From Aquimarina longa SW024 (GTDB lineage: Bacteria > Bacteroidota > Bacteroidia > Flavobacteriales > Flavobacteriaceae), in NCBI RefSeq assembly GCF_001401755.1, contig NZ_KQ474099.1, positions 677,692 to 741,691 of the forward strand: a stretch of 64,000 nt of DNA, in the 5' to 3' direction. This document shows, piece after piece, positions 54,475 through 63,207 of the stretch; position 1 is the stretch's first letter, and every line of letters begins with the position of its first letter. Position numbers and translations under genes: made by a program. Below the pieces are notes generated by a model. It saw nothing but the letters and a program-made list of their open reading frames with translations, was not told where the DNA came from and searched no databases.

Positions 54475-55725
54475 TTATTTATTTTGTAATTGAAATACTT
54501 TTTGAATAAATTCTATACTTTCATTTGCTGAAGTAGTTTCATCCTTAAGATGATTTGCAAAATGATTCGTAATTTTTTGAATAATTCTACTACTGATGAT
54601 ATCTGCCTGTTCTTCATCAAAATCTGCATATTTTTTTCGTTGCAAATTGATTTCTGCCTCTTTTAATGTCGTTAGCTTATTTTTTAGAGCTCTAATGGTA
54701 GGAGCAAACTTACGAGTCTCTAACCAATCATTAAATTCTGATTTAATCTCTTCAATAATTTCTTCTGCCTGTGGAATAAATTCTTTTCTACGTTGTAATG
54801 TTTTATCTGTCATTTTTGATAAATCATCCAGATGTACCAAGGTTACATTAGGCAATTCTGTTACATCAAGAGCAACATTACGAGGTATTGATAAATCCAG
54901 AATTAGTAATGGTTTATCAGAATGAATTAATTCTTTAGAAATTGTGGGTTTCTGTGCTCCGGTAGCTACTATAAGCACATCAGAGTTCTTTATTTCTGAT
55001 TGAATATTAGCATAATCCTTTACAACAAGGTTAAACTTACCTGCTATTTTTTCTGCTTTAAGTTTAGTTCTATTAATTAGAACAATATGATCGTTTTTAG
55101 TATGTTTTACTAGATTTTCGCATGTATTTCTGCCTATTTTACCAGTACCAAATAATAATAGATTTTTATCCGAAACATAAGGTACTCGTGCTAATATATA
55201 TTGTACGGCTGCAAAACTTACAGAAGTAGCTCCAGAAGAAATTTCTGTTTCATTCTTAATACGTTTACTAGCTTGAATAACGGCATTAATCAATCGCTCT
55301 AAAAATGGGTTAGTAACTTGTGTATTTTTAGAAGCTCTAAAACTTTTTTTTAACTGGCTTATAATTTCAAAATCTCCTAATATTTGGCTATCCAATCCTG
55401 TACCTACCCTAAAAAGGTGTGCTATTGCTTTACTATTTTTATGTACATATGCTACTTTTTCAAATTCTTCTACAGTACCATGAGTATGTTCACACAGTAA
55501 TTTAATTAATTGAAAAGGATGTTGTGCAAAACCATGTATTTCGGTTCGATTACAGGTAGAGGTTACCAATAATGCTTCAATACCTTCTTGTTTAGCCTGT
55601 TGTAATATACCTTCTTTAGCCTCATCAGTAACACTAAAATGCCCTCTGATTTCTGCATCAGCTTTTTTATAACTAAGTCCGATTGTGTAAAAATTTGTCC
55701 CTTTTGCTCTTAAATGAGGCTCCAT
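54475..55725 (-). CDS. hemA: Glutamyl-tRNA reductase
   Basis: 416 aa, normal length. It makes glutamate-1-semialdehyde from glutamyl-tRNA, the first committed step. Nucleophile Cys58 in VTSTCNRTEIHGF, NADPH site LLFGTGKIGRNTCENL and ILDLSIPRNV are present; the C-terminal dimerisation helices are complete. First gene of the hemA-C-D-E unit, divergent from the AraC-type regulator. Confidence 0.97.
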   Translation of the reverse strand: MEPHLRAKGTNFYTIGLSYKKADAEIRGHFSVTDEAKEGILQQAKQEGIEALLVTSTCNRTEIHGFAQHPFQLIKLLCEHTHGTVEEFEKVAYVHKNSKAIAHLFRVGTGLDSQILGDFEIISQLKKSFRASKNTQVTNPFLERLINAVIQASKRIKNETEISSGATSVSFAAVQYILARVPYVSDKNLLLFGTGKIGRNTCENLVKHTKNDHIVLINRTKLKAEKIAGKFNLVVKDYANIQSEIKNSDVLIVATGAQKPTISKELIHSDKPLLILDLSIPRNVALDVTELPNVTLVHLDDLSKMTDKTLQRRKEFIPQAEEIIEEIKSEFNDWLETRKFAPTIRALKNKLTTLKEAEINLQRKKYADFDEEQADIISSRIIQKITNHFANHLKDETTSANESIEFIQKVFQLQNK

Positions 55726-55751
55726 GCAATCAATTCTATATTATTCCATCA

Positions 55752-55759
55752 CAAAAGTA
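55752..55759 (-). promoter_or_regulatory. Candidate -7 promoter element of hemA
   Basis: TACTTTTG on the minus strand, a full TAnnTTTG match, 26 nt before the hemA ATG. Same octamer as before hemF and hemH. Confidence 0.5.
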
Positions 55760-55854
55760 TTTTAGATATGTCATAAAAAATAACGCTAGAAGAGTTTTTA
55801 ATATCGAAAAAAGTTGTTTGCGGTATAATTCATGAAAAAATGATCAAAAACCCT

Positions 55855-55862
55855 TATTTTTG
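55855..55862 (+). promoter_or_regulatory. Candidate -7 promoter element of the AraC-type gene
   Basis: TATTTTTG on the plus strand, a full TAnnTTTG match, 66 nt before the ATG at 55929. Confidence 0.4.
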
Positions 55863-55928
55863 TATACTTAAGAAAGATTCTTATGTCGATAGTTTAGACT
55901 CATTCTAAATAAAAAGCATTTTGTAATT

Positions 55929-56819
55929 ATGGAAATTGAATTAAAAAATAACGCTCCAGGGATTTTAGAAGAAACTCAAATTGAAAATGGTTTTTATATT
56001 TTAAAATTTCAAAATGAAACTAATGAAAGTCAATGTATTATAAGGGATATCGAAAGTAATCTTATACAATTTCACTTTTGTATCAAAGGTGCTATCAAAT
56101 TTAATTTTAACAACGGAAGTTATGCTATTAGTCTAGTAGAGGAAAATTCTCTCTTACTATACAATCCACAACGTGATCTGCCTATGAATGTAGAAATAAG
56201 CAAAGACTCTTGGCTAATTACTATTCTTATTTCTATAAAAAAATTCCATTCTTTATTTTCTAAGGAAGCAGATTACATCCCATTCTTAGGAGAAGGAAAT
56301 CGAGATAAAAAATATTATACAGATGCTATTATCTCCCCTTCTATGTCTGTAGTACTAAATCAAATCATGAACTATAGTTTACATAAGTCTATCAAGTTAT
56401 TATATTTTAAAGGAAAGGCATACGAACTATTAAGTCTTTATTTTAATAGACCAGAGGATGCCGATATAGAACAGTGTCCGTTTTTGGTAGATGAAGAAAA
56501 TGTATTAAAAATCCGAAAAGCTAAAGAGATTATTATTGCTCGTATGGCAGAACCTCCTACTCTACAGCAGTTATCAAAAGAAATTGGGTTACCTCTTAAA
56601 AAACTTAAAGATGGATTTAAACAAATATATGGAGAACCTGTTTATATGTTTTTATTTGACTATAAAATGGAAGTAGCTCGACAATTATTAGCCTCAGGAA
56701 GTTATAATGTAAATGAAGTAGGATTAAAAGTAGGATATAGCACTGCTAGCCATTTTATTGCTGCATTTAAAAAGAAATTTGGCACTACTCCAAAAAAATA
56801 TGTAATGAGTTTAAGTTAA
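55929..56819 (+). CDS. AraC-family transcriptional regulator
   Basis: 296 aa. The C-terminal AraC DNA-binding domain (about 200-295) has both helix-turn-helix units: TLQQLSKEIGLPLKKLKDGF and YNVNEVGLKVGYSTASHFIA followed by FKKKFGTTPKKY. The N-terminal ~190 residues form a cupin-like sensing domain. It lies between divergent hemA and downstream hemH, so control of heme or iron genes is likely (inference from position, as with PchR-like regulators). Confidence 0.92.
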   Translation: MEIELKNNAPGILEETQIENGFYILKFQNETNESQCIIRDIESNLIQFHFCIKGAIKFNFNNGSYAISLVEENSLLLYNPQRDLPMNVEISKDSWLITILISIKKFHSLFSKEADYIPFLGEGNRDKKYYTDAIISPSMSVVLNQIMNYSLHKSIKLLYFKGKAYELLSLYFNRPEDADIEQCPFLVDEENVLKIRKAKEIIIARMAEPPTLQQLSKEIGLPLKKLKDGFKQIYGEPVYMFLFDYKMEVARQLLASGSYNVNEVGLKVGYSTASHFIAAFKKKFGTTPKKYVMSLS

Positions 56820-56874
56820 ATTATTCTTATTAAAAATCACAAATTAAGATAACACATTTTTTTAATTAGTATCT

Positions 56875-57039
56875 CTATTTAGGAATCCCTATTCCTTTTT
56901 GCAAAGATACAATCGAATCATACATACCTGGATCTTCATCAGAAGTATCCTCTATGACTGACACAAAATCAAACTGTTCTAATAGCTCTAGAACAAAGTC
57001 TACTTTATCTTTTTCTACATCTACAATTATACGTTTCAT
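56875..57039 (-). CDS. Small acidic protein, unknown function
   Basis: 54 aa, from ATG at 57039 to TAG at 56875. It begins MKRIIVDVEKDKVDFVLELL and ends IVSLQKGIGIPK, with a Asp/Glu-rich middle (EDTSDEDPGMY). The N-terminal strand-helix pattern resembles short antitoxin-like or DUF proteins common in Flavobacteria, but no toxin gene is next to it. Codon use and clean length support a real gene. Confidence 0.6.
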   Translation of the reverse strand: MKRIIVDVEKDKVDFVLELLEQFDFVSVIEDTSDEDPGMYDSIVSLQKGIGIPK

Positions 57040-57343
57040 CTGTTTTAATTTATTGTTTTTTTAATGACCTCACTCTTTCTTAACAAAAAAAATAGAGATT
57101 TAGTATGGTTTTAAACAACACTAATTAGATTTAGTGATGTTTTACTTTCTAAAAATACTAAAATTAAACTACTCTATTTTTAGTTTATTAGAATTTAACG
57201 TATTTGTAAATTATTCTTAATTTTAGTTTTCACTTATAAGTCATTAAACATCATATTAATAATACCACTATCAAAAACTCTTATCGCTTTTAGCACCATT
57301 ACTGCTTATAGTTTGTACTTTTGTATGTGCAAAAATAAAAACT
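57040..57343 (+). promoter_or_regulatory. Intergenic region with candidate hemH promoter
   Basis: 304 bp, AT-rich. A TACTTTTG element (57316-57323) lies 20 nt before the hemH ATG; a weak upstream TTTTAG near 57288-57293 is at acceptable spacing. Nothing else recognised. Confidence 0.5.
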
Positions 57344-58378
57344 ATGAGTAAAGGAATTCTCCTTGTTAATCTAGGGTCTCCAGATAGTACTGATCCAAAA
57401 GATGTAAAAAAATACCTCGGCGAGTTTTTAATGGATCCAAGAGTAATTGATGTTCCTCTATGGGCGCGAACACTTCTGGTAAAAGGGATTATACTAAATA
57501 CCAGACCTAAAAAATCTGCCGCTGCTTATCAAAAAATCTGGTGGGATGAAGGCTCCCCTCTAATCGTATTATCAGAGAGGTTACAAAAAAAAGTAGCAGA
57601 TCGCACCTCTATCCCAGTAGGTCTAGCCATGCGTTATGGATCTATGAACATTAAGAAAGGGCTACAAGAATTACATGATAAGGGAGTAGATGAAGTGCTT
57701 ATTATCCCTCTTTATCCTCAGTTTGCCATGGCAACAACAGAAACAATCTTAGTACTTGCAGAAGAGTTAAGAAAAGAGCATTTTCCTAATATGAAACTTA
57801 CAGATGTTCCTGCCTTTTATAATAATAAAGACTATATCTCTATTTTATCAAAGAGTATAAGCGAAAAATTAGAAACTCTGGATTACGACCATTTATTATT
57901 TTCTTATCATGGTGTACCCGAACGACATATTCGCAAAAGTGATATTACCAAATCTCATTGTAAAGTTGATAAGTCTTGTTGTAATACAGCTTCTCCTGCG
58001 CATGAGTTTTGTTATCGTCATCAATGCTATGACACTACTCGTCAGGTAGCAGAACAATTAAAACTAAAAGAAGGAACATACTCCACATCTTTTCAATCTC
58101 GTTTAGGTTTTGACCCTTGGTTACAGCCTTATACGGATCGTACTATAGAGCGAATGGGAAAAGAAGGTATCAAAAAAATGGCTATTGTAACTCCTGCTTT
58201 TGTATCAGACTGTTTAGAAACCTTAGAAGAAATTGCAATGGAAGGGGAAGAAATTTTTCATGAAGTTGGAGGTAAAGAATTTACAACCATACCTTGCCTT
58301 AATGATCGTGATGATTGGGCTGATTTAATCGCTAAATGGGGAAATGAATGGAGTGTTGCTAAACCTCATATCATATAA
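57344..58378 (+). CDS. hemH: Ferrochelatase
   Basis: 344 aa. It inserts Fe2+ into protoporphyrin IX. Catalytic His189 in FSYHGVPERH, the acidic path DCLETLEEIAMEG and VNLGSPDS at the N-terminus are intact. Between residues 206 and 228 there are five cysteines (206, 212, 213, 223, 228), with AHEFCYRHQCYDT; a [2Fe-2S] cluster here is possible, as in some bacterial ferrochelatases. Coupled to a MATE transporter by TAATG. Confidence 0.97.
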   Translation: MSKGILLVNLGSPDSTDPKDVKKYLGEFLMDPRVIDVPLWARTLLVKGIILNTRPKKSAAAYQKIWWDEGSPLIVLSERLQKKVADRTSIPVGLAMRYGSMNIKKGLQELHDKGVDEVLIIPLYPQFAMATTETILVLAEELRKEHFPNMKLTDVPAFYNNKDYISILSKSISEKLETLDYDHLLFSYHGVPERHIRKSDITKSHCKVDKSCCNTASPAHEFCYRHQCYDTTRQVAEQLKLKEGTYSTSFQSRLGFDPWLQPYTDRTIERMGKEGIKKMAIVTPAFVSDCLETLEEIAMEGEEIFHEVGGKEFTTIPCLNDRDDWADLIAKWGNEWSVAKPHII

Positions 58379-59769
58379 TGACAAAAAGCATTTCTGAAAC
58401 ACTAGGAACAGAACCTATAGGCCGATTACTTGTAAAACAAGCTGTACCAGCATCTATTGGAATATTAGTAATGTCTTTAAATGTTCTAATTGATTCTATT
58501 TTTGTAGGGAATTGGATAGGCTCTATTGCTTTTGCCTCTATCAATGTGGTACTACCTGTTTCTTTTTTTATTGGAGCCTTAGGCATGTCTATAGGAGTAG
58601 GAGGTTCTAGTATTATTTCACGTGCATTAGGAGCAAAAAATAAAGAAAAGGCACTAAAAACCTTTGGAAATCAAATCTCTTTAGGGTTTATTTTTATGAT
58701 TTCTCTTGTGATCCTAGGTTTAATTTTTGTAGATGACATCATACCAAAGTTCGGTGGTAAAGGAGCCATATTCGAACCTGCAAAAATTTATTATACCATT
58801 ATACTATATGGTGTTCCTATTCTGGGTTTTGCAATGATGGGAAACACAGTTATTAGAGCAGAAGGGAAACCAAAATTTGCCATGGTAGCTATGATTATTC
58901 CTACTATAAGTAATCTGGTAATGGATTATATTTTTATTTATCTAATGGATATGGGAATGTATGGTGCTGCATGGGCGACTACAGGGTCATATCTAGCCTG
59001 TTTTCTATATGTATTTTGGTTTTTCAATTCTAAAAACTCTGAATTAAAAATAAGTTTTCGTCATTTTAGATTACAAAAAGACATTGTTTCTGAAATTGCA
59101 TCATTAGGAGGTGTTACACTAGCTAGACAAGCCGTAGTAAGTATTACTTATTTACTAATGAACAATATATTATTTAACCTTGGACAAGAAGGTCTGGTAG
59201 CAGTATATGCAATTATCGGCAGAATGTTAATGTTTGCTTTATTTCCTGTTTTTGGAATAACCCAAGGATTTTTGCCTATTGCAGGATATAATTACGGAGC
59301 TCATCAATACCAACGTGTTAGAGAAACAATCAATACTGCAATTACGTACGCTGCTATCTTAGCAACTTTAGTTTTTATAGGGTTATTCTTTTTTGCTCCA
59401 GAAATAACAGGGCTATTTCTAAGTGATCATCTAAATTTATCTACCGAAGAATTAGCTATCAACACATATGTATTAACACATACTCCAACATGTATGAGAT
59501 GGGTCTTTGCTGCTACGCCTATCATTGCACTTCAACTTATTGGGGGAGCTTATTTCCAGGCGGCAGGAAAAGCGATACCTGCACTACTATTAACGCTATC
59601 AAGGCAAGGGTTTTTCTTTATCCCTCTAATTTTAATGCTTCCAAAATTTTATGGAGAATTAGGTGTTTGGATTGCTTTTCCGATTGCAGATATATTGTCA
59701 ACAATTGTTACTGGTTATTTTCTAAATCGAGAGATCAAAACAAAACTTCTTATACCCACTGAGTCTTAA
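58378..59769 (+). CDS. MATE-family efflux transporter
   Basis: 463 aa with 12 membrane spans in two homologous halves (GRLLVKQAVPASIGILVMSL; ASLGGVTLARQAVVSITYLL). The loop GGSSIISRALGAKNKEKA is typical. It uses a Na+ or H+ gradient to export substrates. Its ATG overlaps the hemH stop by 1 nt, so both are made together; porphyrin or heme export is a possibility by context only. Confidence 0.92.
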   Translation: MTKSISETLGTEPIGRLLVKQAVPASIGILVMSLNVLIDSIFVGNWIGSIAFASINVVLPVSFFIGALGMSIGVGGSSIISRALGAKNKEKALKTFGNQISLGFIFMISLVILGLIFVDDIIPKFGGKGAIFEPAKIYYTIILYGVPILGFAMMGNTVIRAEGKPKFAMVAMIIPTISNLVMDYIFIYLMDMGMYGAAWATTGSYLACFLYVFWFFNSKNSELKISFRHFRLQKDIVSEIASLGGVTLARQAVVSITYLLMNNILFNLGQEGLVAVYAIIGRMLMFALFPVFGITQGFLPIAGYNYGAHQYQRVRETINTAITYAAILATLVFIGLFFFAPEITGLFLSDHLNLSTEELAINTYVLTHTPTCMRWVFAATPIIALQLIGGAYFQAAGKAIPALLLTLSRQGFFFIPLILMLPKFYGELGVWIAFPIADILSTIVTGYFLNREIKTKLLIPTES

Positions 59770-59873
59770 GAATTAAATTAACTTTTATTGTAATTATTAT
59801 AGGTACTATCAAATCCTATTAGATTTATTACTTTTAGAGATTTAATAAGATATACTATAATTTAACTAATGAA

Positions 59874-60425
59874 ATGTTAGAATATTATAATTACATAAAA
59901 TCTCTTCACCTCATCTTTGTCATTACATGGTTTGCAGGATTGTTTTATATTCCTAGGTTGTTTATTTATCAAATCGAAGCCTCTCAGAAACCTTCTCCTG
60001 ATAAAGAGATCTTAGAAAAACAGTTAAAGCTAATGTCTAAACGCCTTTGGTTTATCATTACTTGGCCTTCTGCTATATTAGCAACACTCTTTGCAATATG
60101 GTTACTTATTTTAATGCCAGCTTGGTTACAACAACCTTGGATGCATGTTAAACTAGGGTTTGTAGTATTGCTTATCGGGTATCATTTAAAATGCCATCAT
60201 ATCTATAAGCAACTTCAAAATGATATTATAAAGTGGTCATCAGGTCAAATGCGTATGTGGAACGAAGGTTCCACTATTATTCTTTTTTCTGTAATTTTTT
60301 TAGTAATTGTTCGTGATGCCGTAAATTGGGTATACGGAGTTATCGGAATTCTATCCCTTGCCATTACACTTATGATGGGAATTAAACTCTACAAAAGAAT
60401 TAGAGATAAGAATTCTAATGCATAA
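59874..60425 (+). CDS. hemJ: Protoporphyrinogen oxidase HemJ
   Basis: 183 aa with five hydrophobic segments. The HemJ/CopD-like signatures are KSLHLIFVITWFAGLFYIPR (His12 region), a Lys in WMHVKLGFV and MRMWNEGSTI. HemJ oxidises protoporphyrinogen IX to protoporphyrin IX and acts between HemF and HemH. Position after hemH and MATE fits. 104-bp gap to the MATE gene. Confidence 0.9.
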   Translation: MLEYYNYIKSLHLIFVITWFAGLFYIPRLFIYQIEASQKPSPDKEILEKQLKLMSKRLWFIITWPSAILATLFAIWLLILMPAWLQQPWMHVKLGFVVLLIGYHLKCHHIYKQLQNDIIKWSSGQMRMWNEGSTIILFSVIFLVIVRDAVNWVYGVIGILSLAITLMMGIKLYKRIRDKNSNA

Positions 60426-60430
60426 TAATT

Positions 60431-60979
60431 ATGGAATATACTCCAAGCACACATCAAACCAAATCAGGTCATACACTTATAATTAGAGAAGCTACCCCAG
60501 AAGATGCAGAACAATTAGTGGCTCTAAAACTTCAATATCTAAAAAATACTGATACGATACCTCTATTCGATTATGAATATCCTAACACAGTAGAGGATGA
60601 AACAAATCTTATTATAAAAATGCATCAACAAACCAATTGCTTACTCTTAGTCGCAGAAAACAATGGAAATCTTGTTGGTAATATAGATCTTACTGGTAGC
60701 TGGCGAAAAAAAATGCAACATACTGCCATGGTAGGGATGGGAATTCATACAGAATGGCAACATCAAGGCATTGGTACTCTTCTATTACAGAATGTACTTG
60801 CATGGACAAAATGGACTCAGATAATAAAAACGATATGGTTAGAAGTATATGAGACTAATATAACTGGGATTGCTTTATATAAAAAAATGGGGTTTATACC
60901 ATCTGGATGTATTCATAACTTTTTCTTAGAAAAAGAAAAGTATATCGATAAAATTACCATGTCCAAAACATTTCTATAA
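60431..60979 (+). CDS. GNAT-family N-acetyltransferase
   Basis: 182 aa. Acetyl-CoA-binding motif A is clear: GMGIHTEWQHQGIGTLLLQ, with the later motif B WLEVYETNITGIALYKKMGF. Substrate unknown. It starts 5 bp after hemJ, so it is probably in the same unit. Confidence 0.93.
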   Translation: MEYTPSTHQTKSGHTLIIREATPEDAEQLVALKLQYLKNTDTIPLFDYEYPNTVEDETNLIIKMHQQTNCLLLVAENNGNLVGNIDLTGSWRKKMQHTAMVGMGIHTEWQHQGIGTLLLQNVLAWTKWTQIIKTIWLEVYETNITGIALYKKMGFIPSGCIHNFFLEKEKYIDKITMSKTFL

Positions 60980-61100
60980 AACTAAGTAAAACAGTAATGT
61001 TTGTAACAGTTTTGAAGATAGAATAGATTTTCTAATATAGAATACTGAGTTTATACAACATGTCTACAAGAACTAAGAGGTGAACCTCAGCAGTTTTCCG

Positions 61101-61108
61101 TATCTTCG
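61101..61108 (+). promoter_or_regulatory. Candidate -7 promoter element
   Basis: TATCTTCG, one change from TAnnTTTG, 21 nt before the yicC-type ATG at 61130. Spacing matches the other promoters here. Confidence 0.35.
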
Positions 61109-61129
61109 TGCAACTTTTATCAAAATTAT

Positions 61130-61987
61130 ATGATCAAATCTATGACAGGCTTTGGGAAGTCCATCCTACAGCTACCTACGAAAAAAATAACTATCGAAGT
61201 TAAATCATTAAATAGTAAGAATTTAGACTTAAACGCTAGAATTCCATCACAATACCGTGAAAAAGAGCTTCAAATGCGAAATACTATCGCAAAAAAACTG
61301 GTAAGAGGTAAAGTTGATTTTGGATTATATGTCGAAGCAACTGGTGAGGAAACATCTAATAAAGTTAATGAGGGTATTGTAAAAGAATATATTAGACAAC
61401 TATCCAGTATACACCAAGGTGATACCATAGAATTACTAAAGATGGCAGTTCGCATGCCTGATGCCTTAAAAACAGAGCGAGAAGAAATAGATGAAATAGA
61501 ATTTACTGCTATAAAAGAAGCGCTTACTAAAGCATTATCAGAAATAGAAGAATACAGAAGTGATGAAGGAAAAGCATTAGAAAAAGATTTTAATCTTCGT
61601 ATAAAAAACATCAGCGAATTACTTGCTAAGGTAATAGAGGTTGATCCCGAACGTATGGAGGTTGTTAGAGAACGACTACATAAAGCTATTTCTGACCTAA
61701 AGGAAGAAGTAGATCAAAATCGTTTTGAACAAGAATTGATTTACTATTTAGAAAAATTCGATATCACCGAAGAAAAAGTACGATTAGCAAATCATCTAGA
61801 GTATTTTGGCTCCACATTAAATTCTGCTGATTCTAATGGAAAAAAACTTGGGTTTATCACTCAAGAAATAGGTCGAGAAATTAACACTATTGGTAGTAAA
61901 TCCAATTATGCTCCAATGCAACAACTGGTAGTGCAAATGAAAGATGAACTTGAAAAAATCAAAGAACAACTGCTAAATGTATTATAA
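61130..61987 (+). CDS. yicC: YicC/YloC-family endoribonuclease
   Basis: 285 aa. N-terminal IKSMTGFGKS, KSLNSKNLDLNARIP and the C-terminal DUF1732 region (EIGREINTIGSKSNYA, split from the longer tail) are diagnostic. YicC proteins are RNA-binding endoribonucleases linked to small-RNA decay. 2 bp before gmk, a pairing conserved in many bacteria. Confidence 0.95.
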   Translation: MIKSMTGFGKSILQLPTKKITIEVKSLNSKNLDLNARIPSQYREKELQMRNTIAKKLVRGKVDFGLYVEATGEETSNKVNEGIVKEYIRQLSSIHQGDTIELLKMAVRMPDALKTEREEIDEIEFTAIKEALTKALSEIEEYRSDEGKALEKDFNLRIKNISELLAKVIEVDPERMEVVRERLHKAISDLKEEVDQNRFEQELIYYLEKFDITEEKVRLANHLEYFGSTLNSADSNGKKLGFITQEIGREINTIGSKSNYAPMQQLVVQMKDELEKIKEQLLNVL

Positions 61988-61989
61988 TA

Positions 61990-62559
61990 ATGAACCAAGG
62001 TAAACTTATTGTACTTTCAGCCCCATCTGGAAGTGGAAAAACTACTTTAGTTAAATACTTACTCAATCACAAAGAATTCAATCTTGGATTTTCTATTTCG
62101 GCAGCTTCTAGGGAGCCTCGTAATGGAGAAATTCATGGAAAAGATTACTACTTTTTATCACTACAAGAATTTAAAGATAAAATTAAGGCTGATGATTTTT
62201 TGGAGTGGGAAGAGGTATATAGAGATAATTTTTATGGAACTTTAAAAAGCGAAGTTCAACGGCTTTGGGATAGCGGGAAACATGTAATCTTTGATATTGA
62301 TGTAGTAGGTGGCTTAGATATCAAAAGAATCTATCCGGAGCGCACTCTTGCTATTTTTGTAAAACCACCCAGTATCGAAGAATTAAAAATTCGATTAAAG
62401 AAGCGTAAGACTGAATCTGAAGATAAAATCAACATGAGAGTATCAAAAGCTTCGACAGAGATGGCTACTGCACCACAGTTTGATGCTATTGTTACTAATG
62501 ATAATCTTGAGAATGCAAAAGATGAGGTATATCAATTAGTAAAGAAGTTTATTTTATAA
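61990..62559 (+). CDS. gmk: Guanylate kinase
   Basis: 189 aa. It phosphorylates GMP to GDP with ATP. P-loop SAPSGSGKTTL, GMP-binding SAASREPRNGEIHGKDYYFL and FDIDVVGGLDIK are intact. Cytoplasmic and essential. Cotranscribed with yicC. Confidence 0.97.
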   Translation: MNQGKLIVLSAPSGSGKTTLVKYLLNHKEFNLGFSISAASREPRNGEIHGKDYYFLSLQEFKDKIKADDFLEWEEVYRDNFYGTLKSEVQRLWDSGKHVIFDIDVVGGLDIKRIYPERTLAIFVKPPSIEELKIRLKKRKTESEDKINMRVSKASTEMATAPQFDAIVTNDNLENAKDEVYQLVKKFIL

Positions 62560-62564
62560 TAAGA

Positions 62565-62599
62565 TTACAGATTAAGAAAGTACGTTTCTTAATCTGTAA
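62565..62599. other. Hairpin between gmk and nadD
   Basis: A perfect 15-bp stem (62565-62579 with 62585-62599) with a 5-nt loop. The following plus-strand sequence is A-rich before a T stretch, so it is a poor terminator; attenuation or mRNA processing is possible. Confidence 0.5.
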
Positions 62600-62617
62600 A
62601 AAAATGTTGTTTTTTCT

Positions 62618-63199
62618 ATGAAAAAAATCGGATTATATTTTGGAACATTTAATCCTATACACGTTGGTCATTTAGCGATTGCTAATCATATGGCAGAGTT
62701 TTCTGATCTAGATGAAATATGGATGGTAGTAACCCCACATAGTCCCCATAAAAAGAAAAGTTCATTACTAGATAATCATCATCGTTATGAAATGGTATAT
62801 CTAGCTACAGAATCATACCCAAAACTGCAACCTAGTGATATAGAATTTAAACTCTCACAACCTAATTATACGATAAATACACTTATACATTTACAAGAGA
62901 AATATGCTAAAAATCAATTTCATCTTATTATGGGCGAGGATAATCTAAAAAGTTTCCATAAGTGGAAAAACTATGAGATCATCTTAGAAAACCATAACAT
63001 CTATGTATACCCACGTATCGCAGAAGGAATTATAGAAACTCAATTTACCAATCACCCAAAGATACACCGAGTTAATGCTCCTATCATGGAGATTTCTTCT
63101 ACGTTTATTCGCAAATCAATTGCTAATACTAAAAACGTAAGACCTTTACTTCCTATAGCAGTATGGAAATACATTGATGAAATGAACTTCTATAAATAG
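62618..63199 (+). CDS. nadD: Nicotinate-nucleotide adenylyltransferase
   Basis: 193 aa. Adenylates nicotinate mononucleotide in NAD synthesis. The nucleotidyltransferase motifs GTFNPIHVGHLAIA and ISSTFIRKSI are intact, as is TPHSPHKKK. Follows gmk by 58 bp including the hairpin. Confidence 0.96.
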   Translation: MKKIGLYFGTFNPIHVGHLAIANHMAEFSDLDEIWMVVTPHSPHKKKSSLLDNHHRYEMVYLATESYPKLQPSDIEFKLSQPNYTINTLIHLQEKYAKNQFHLIMGEDNLKSFHKWKNYEIILENHNIYVYPRIAEGIIETQFTNHPKIHRVNAPIMEISSTFIRKSIANTKNVRPLLPIAVWKYIDEMNFYK

Positions 63200-63207
63200 T
63201 AGCAAAA

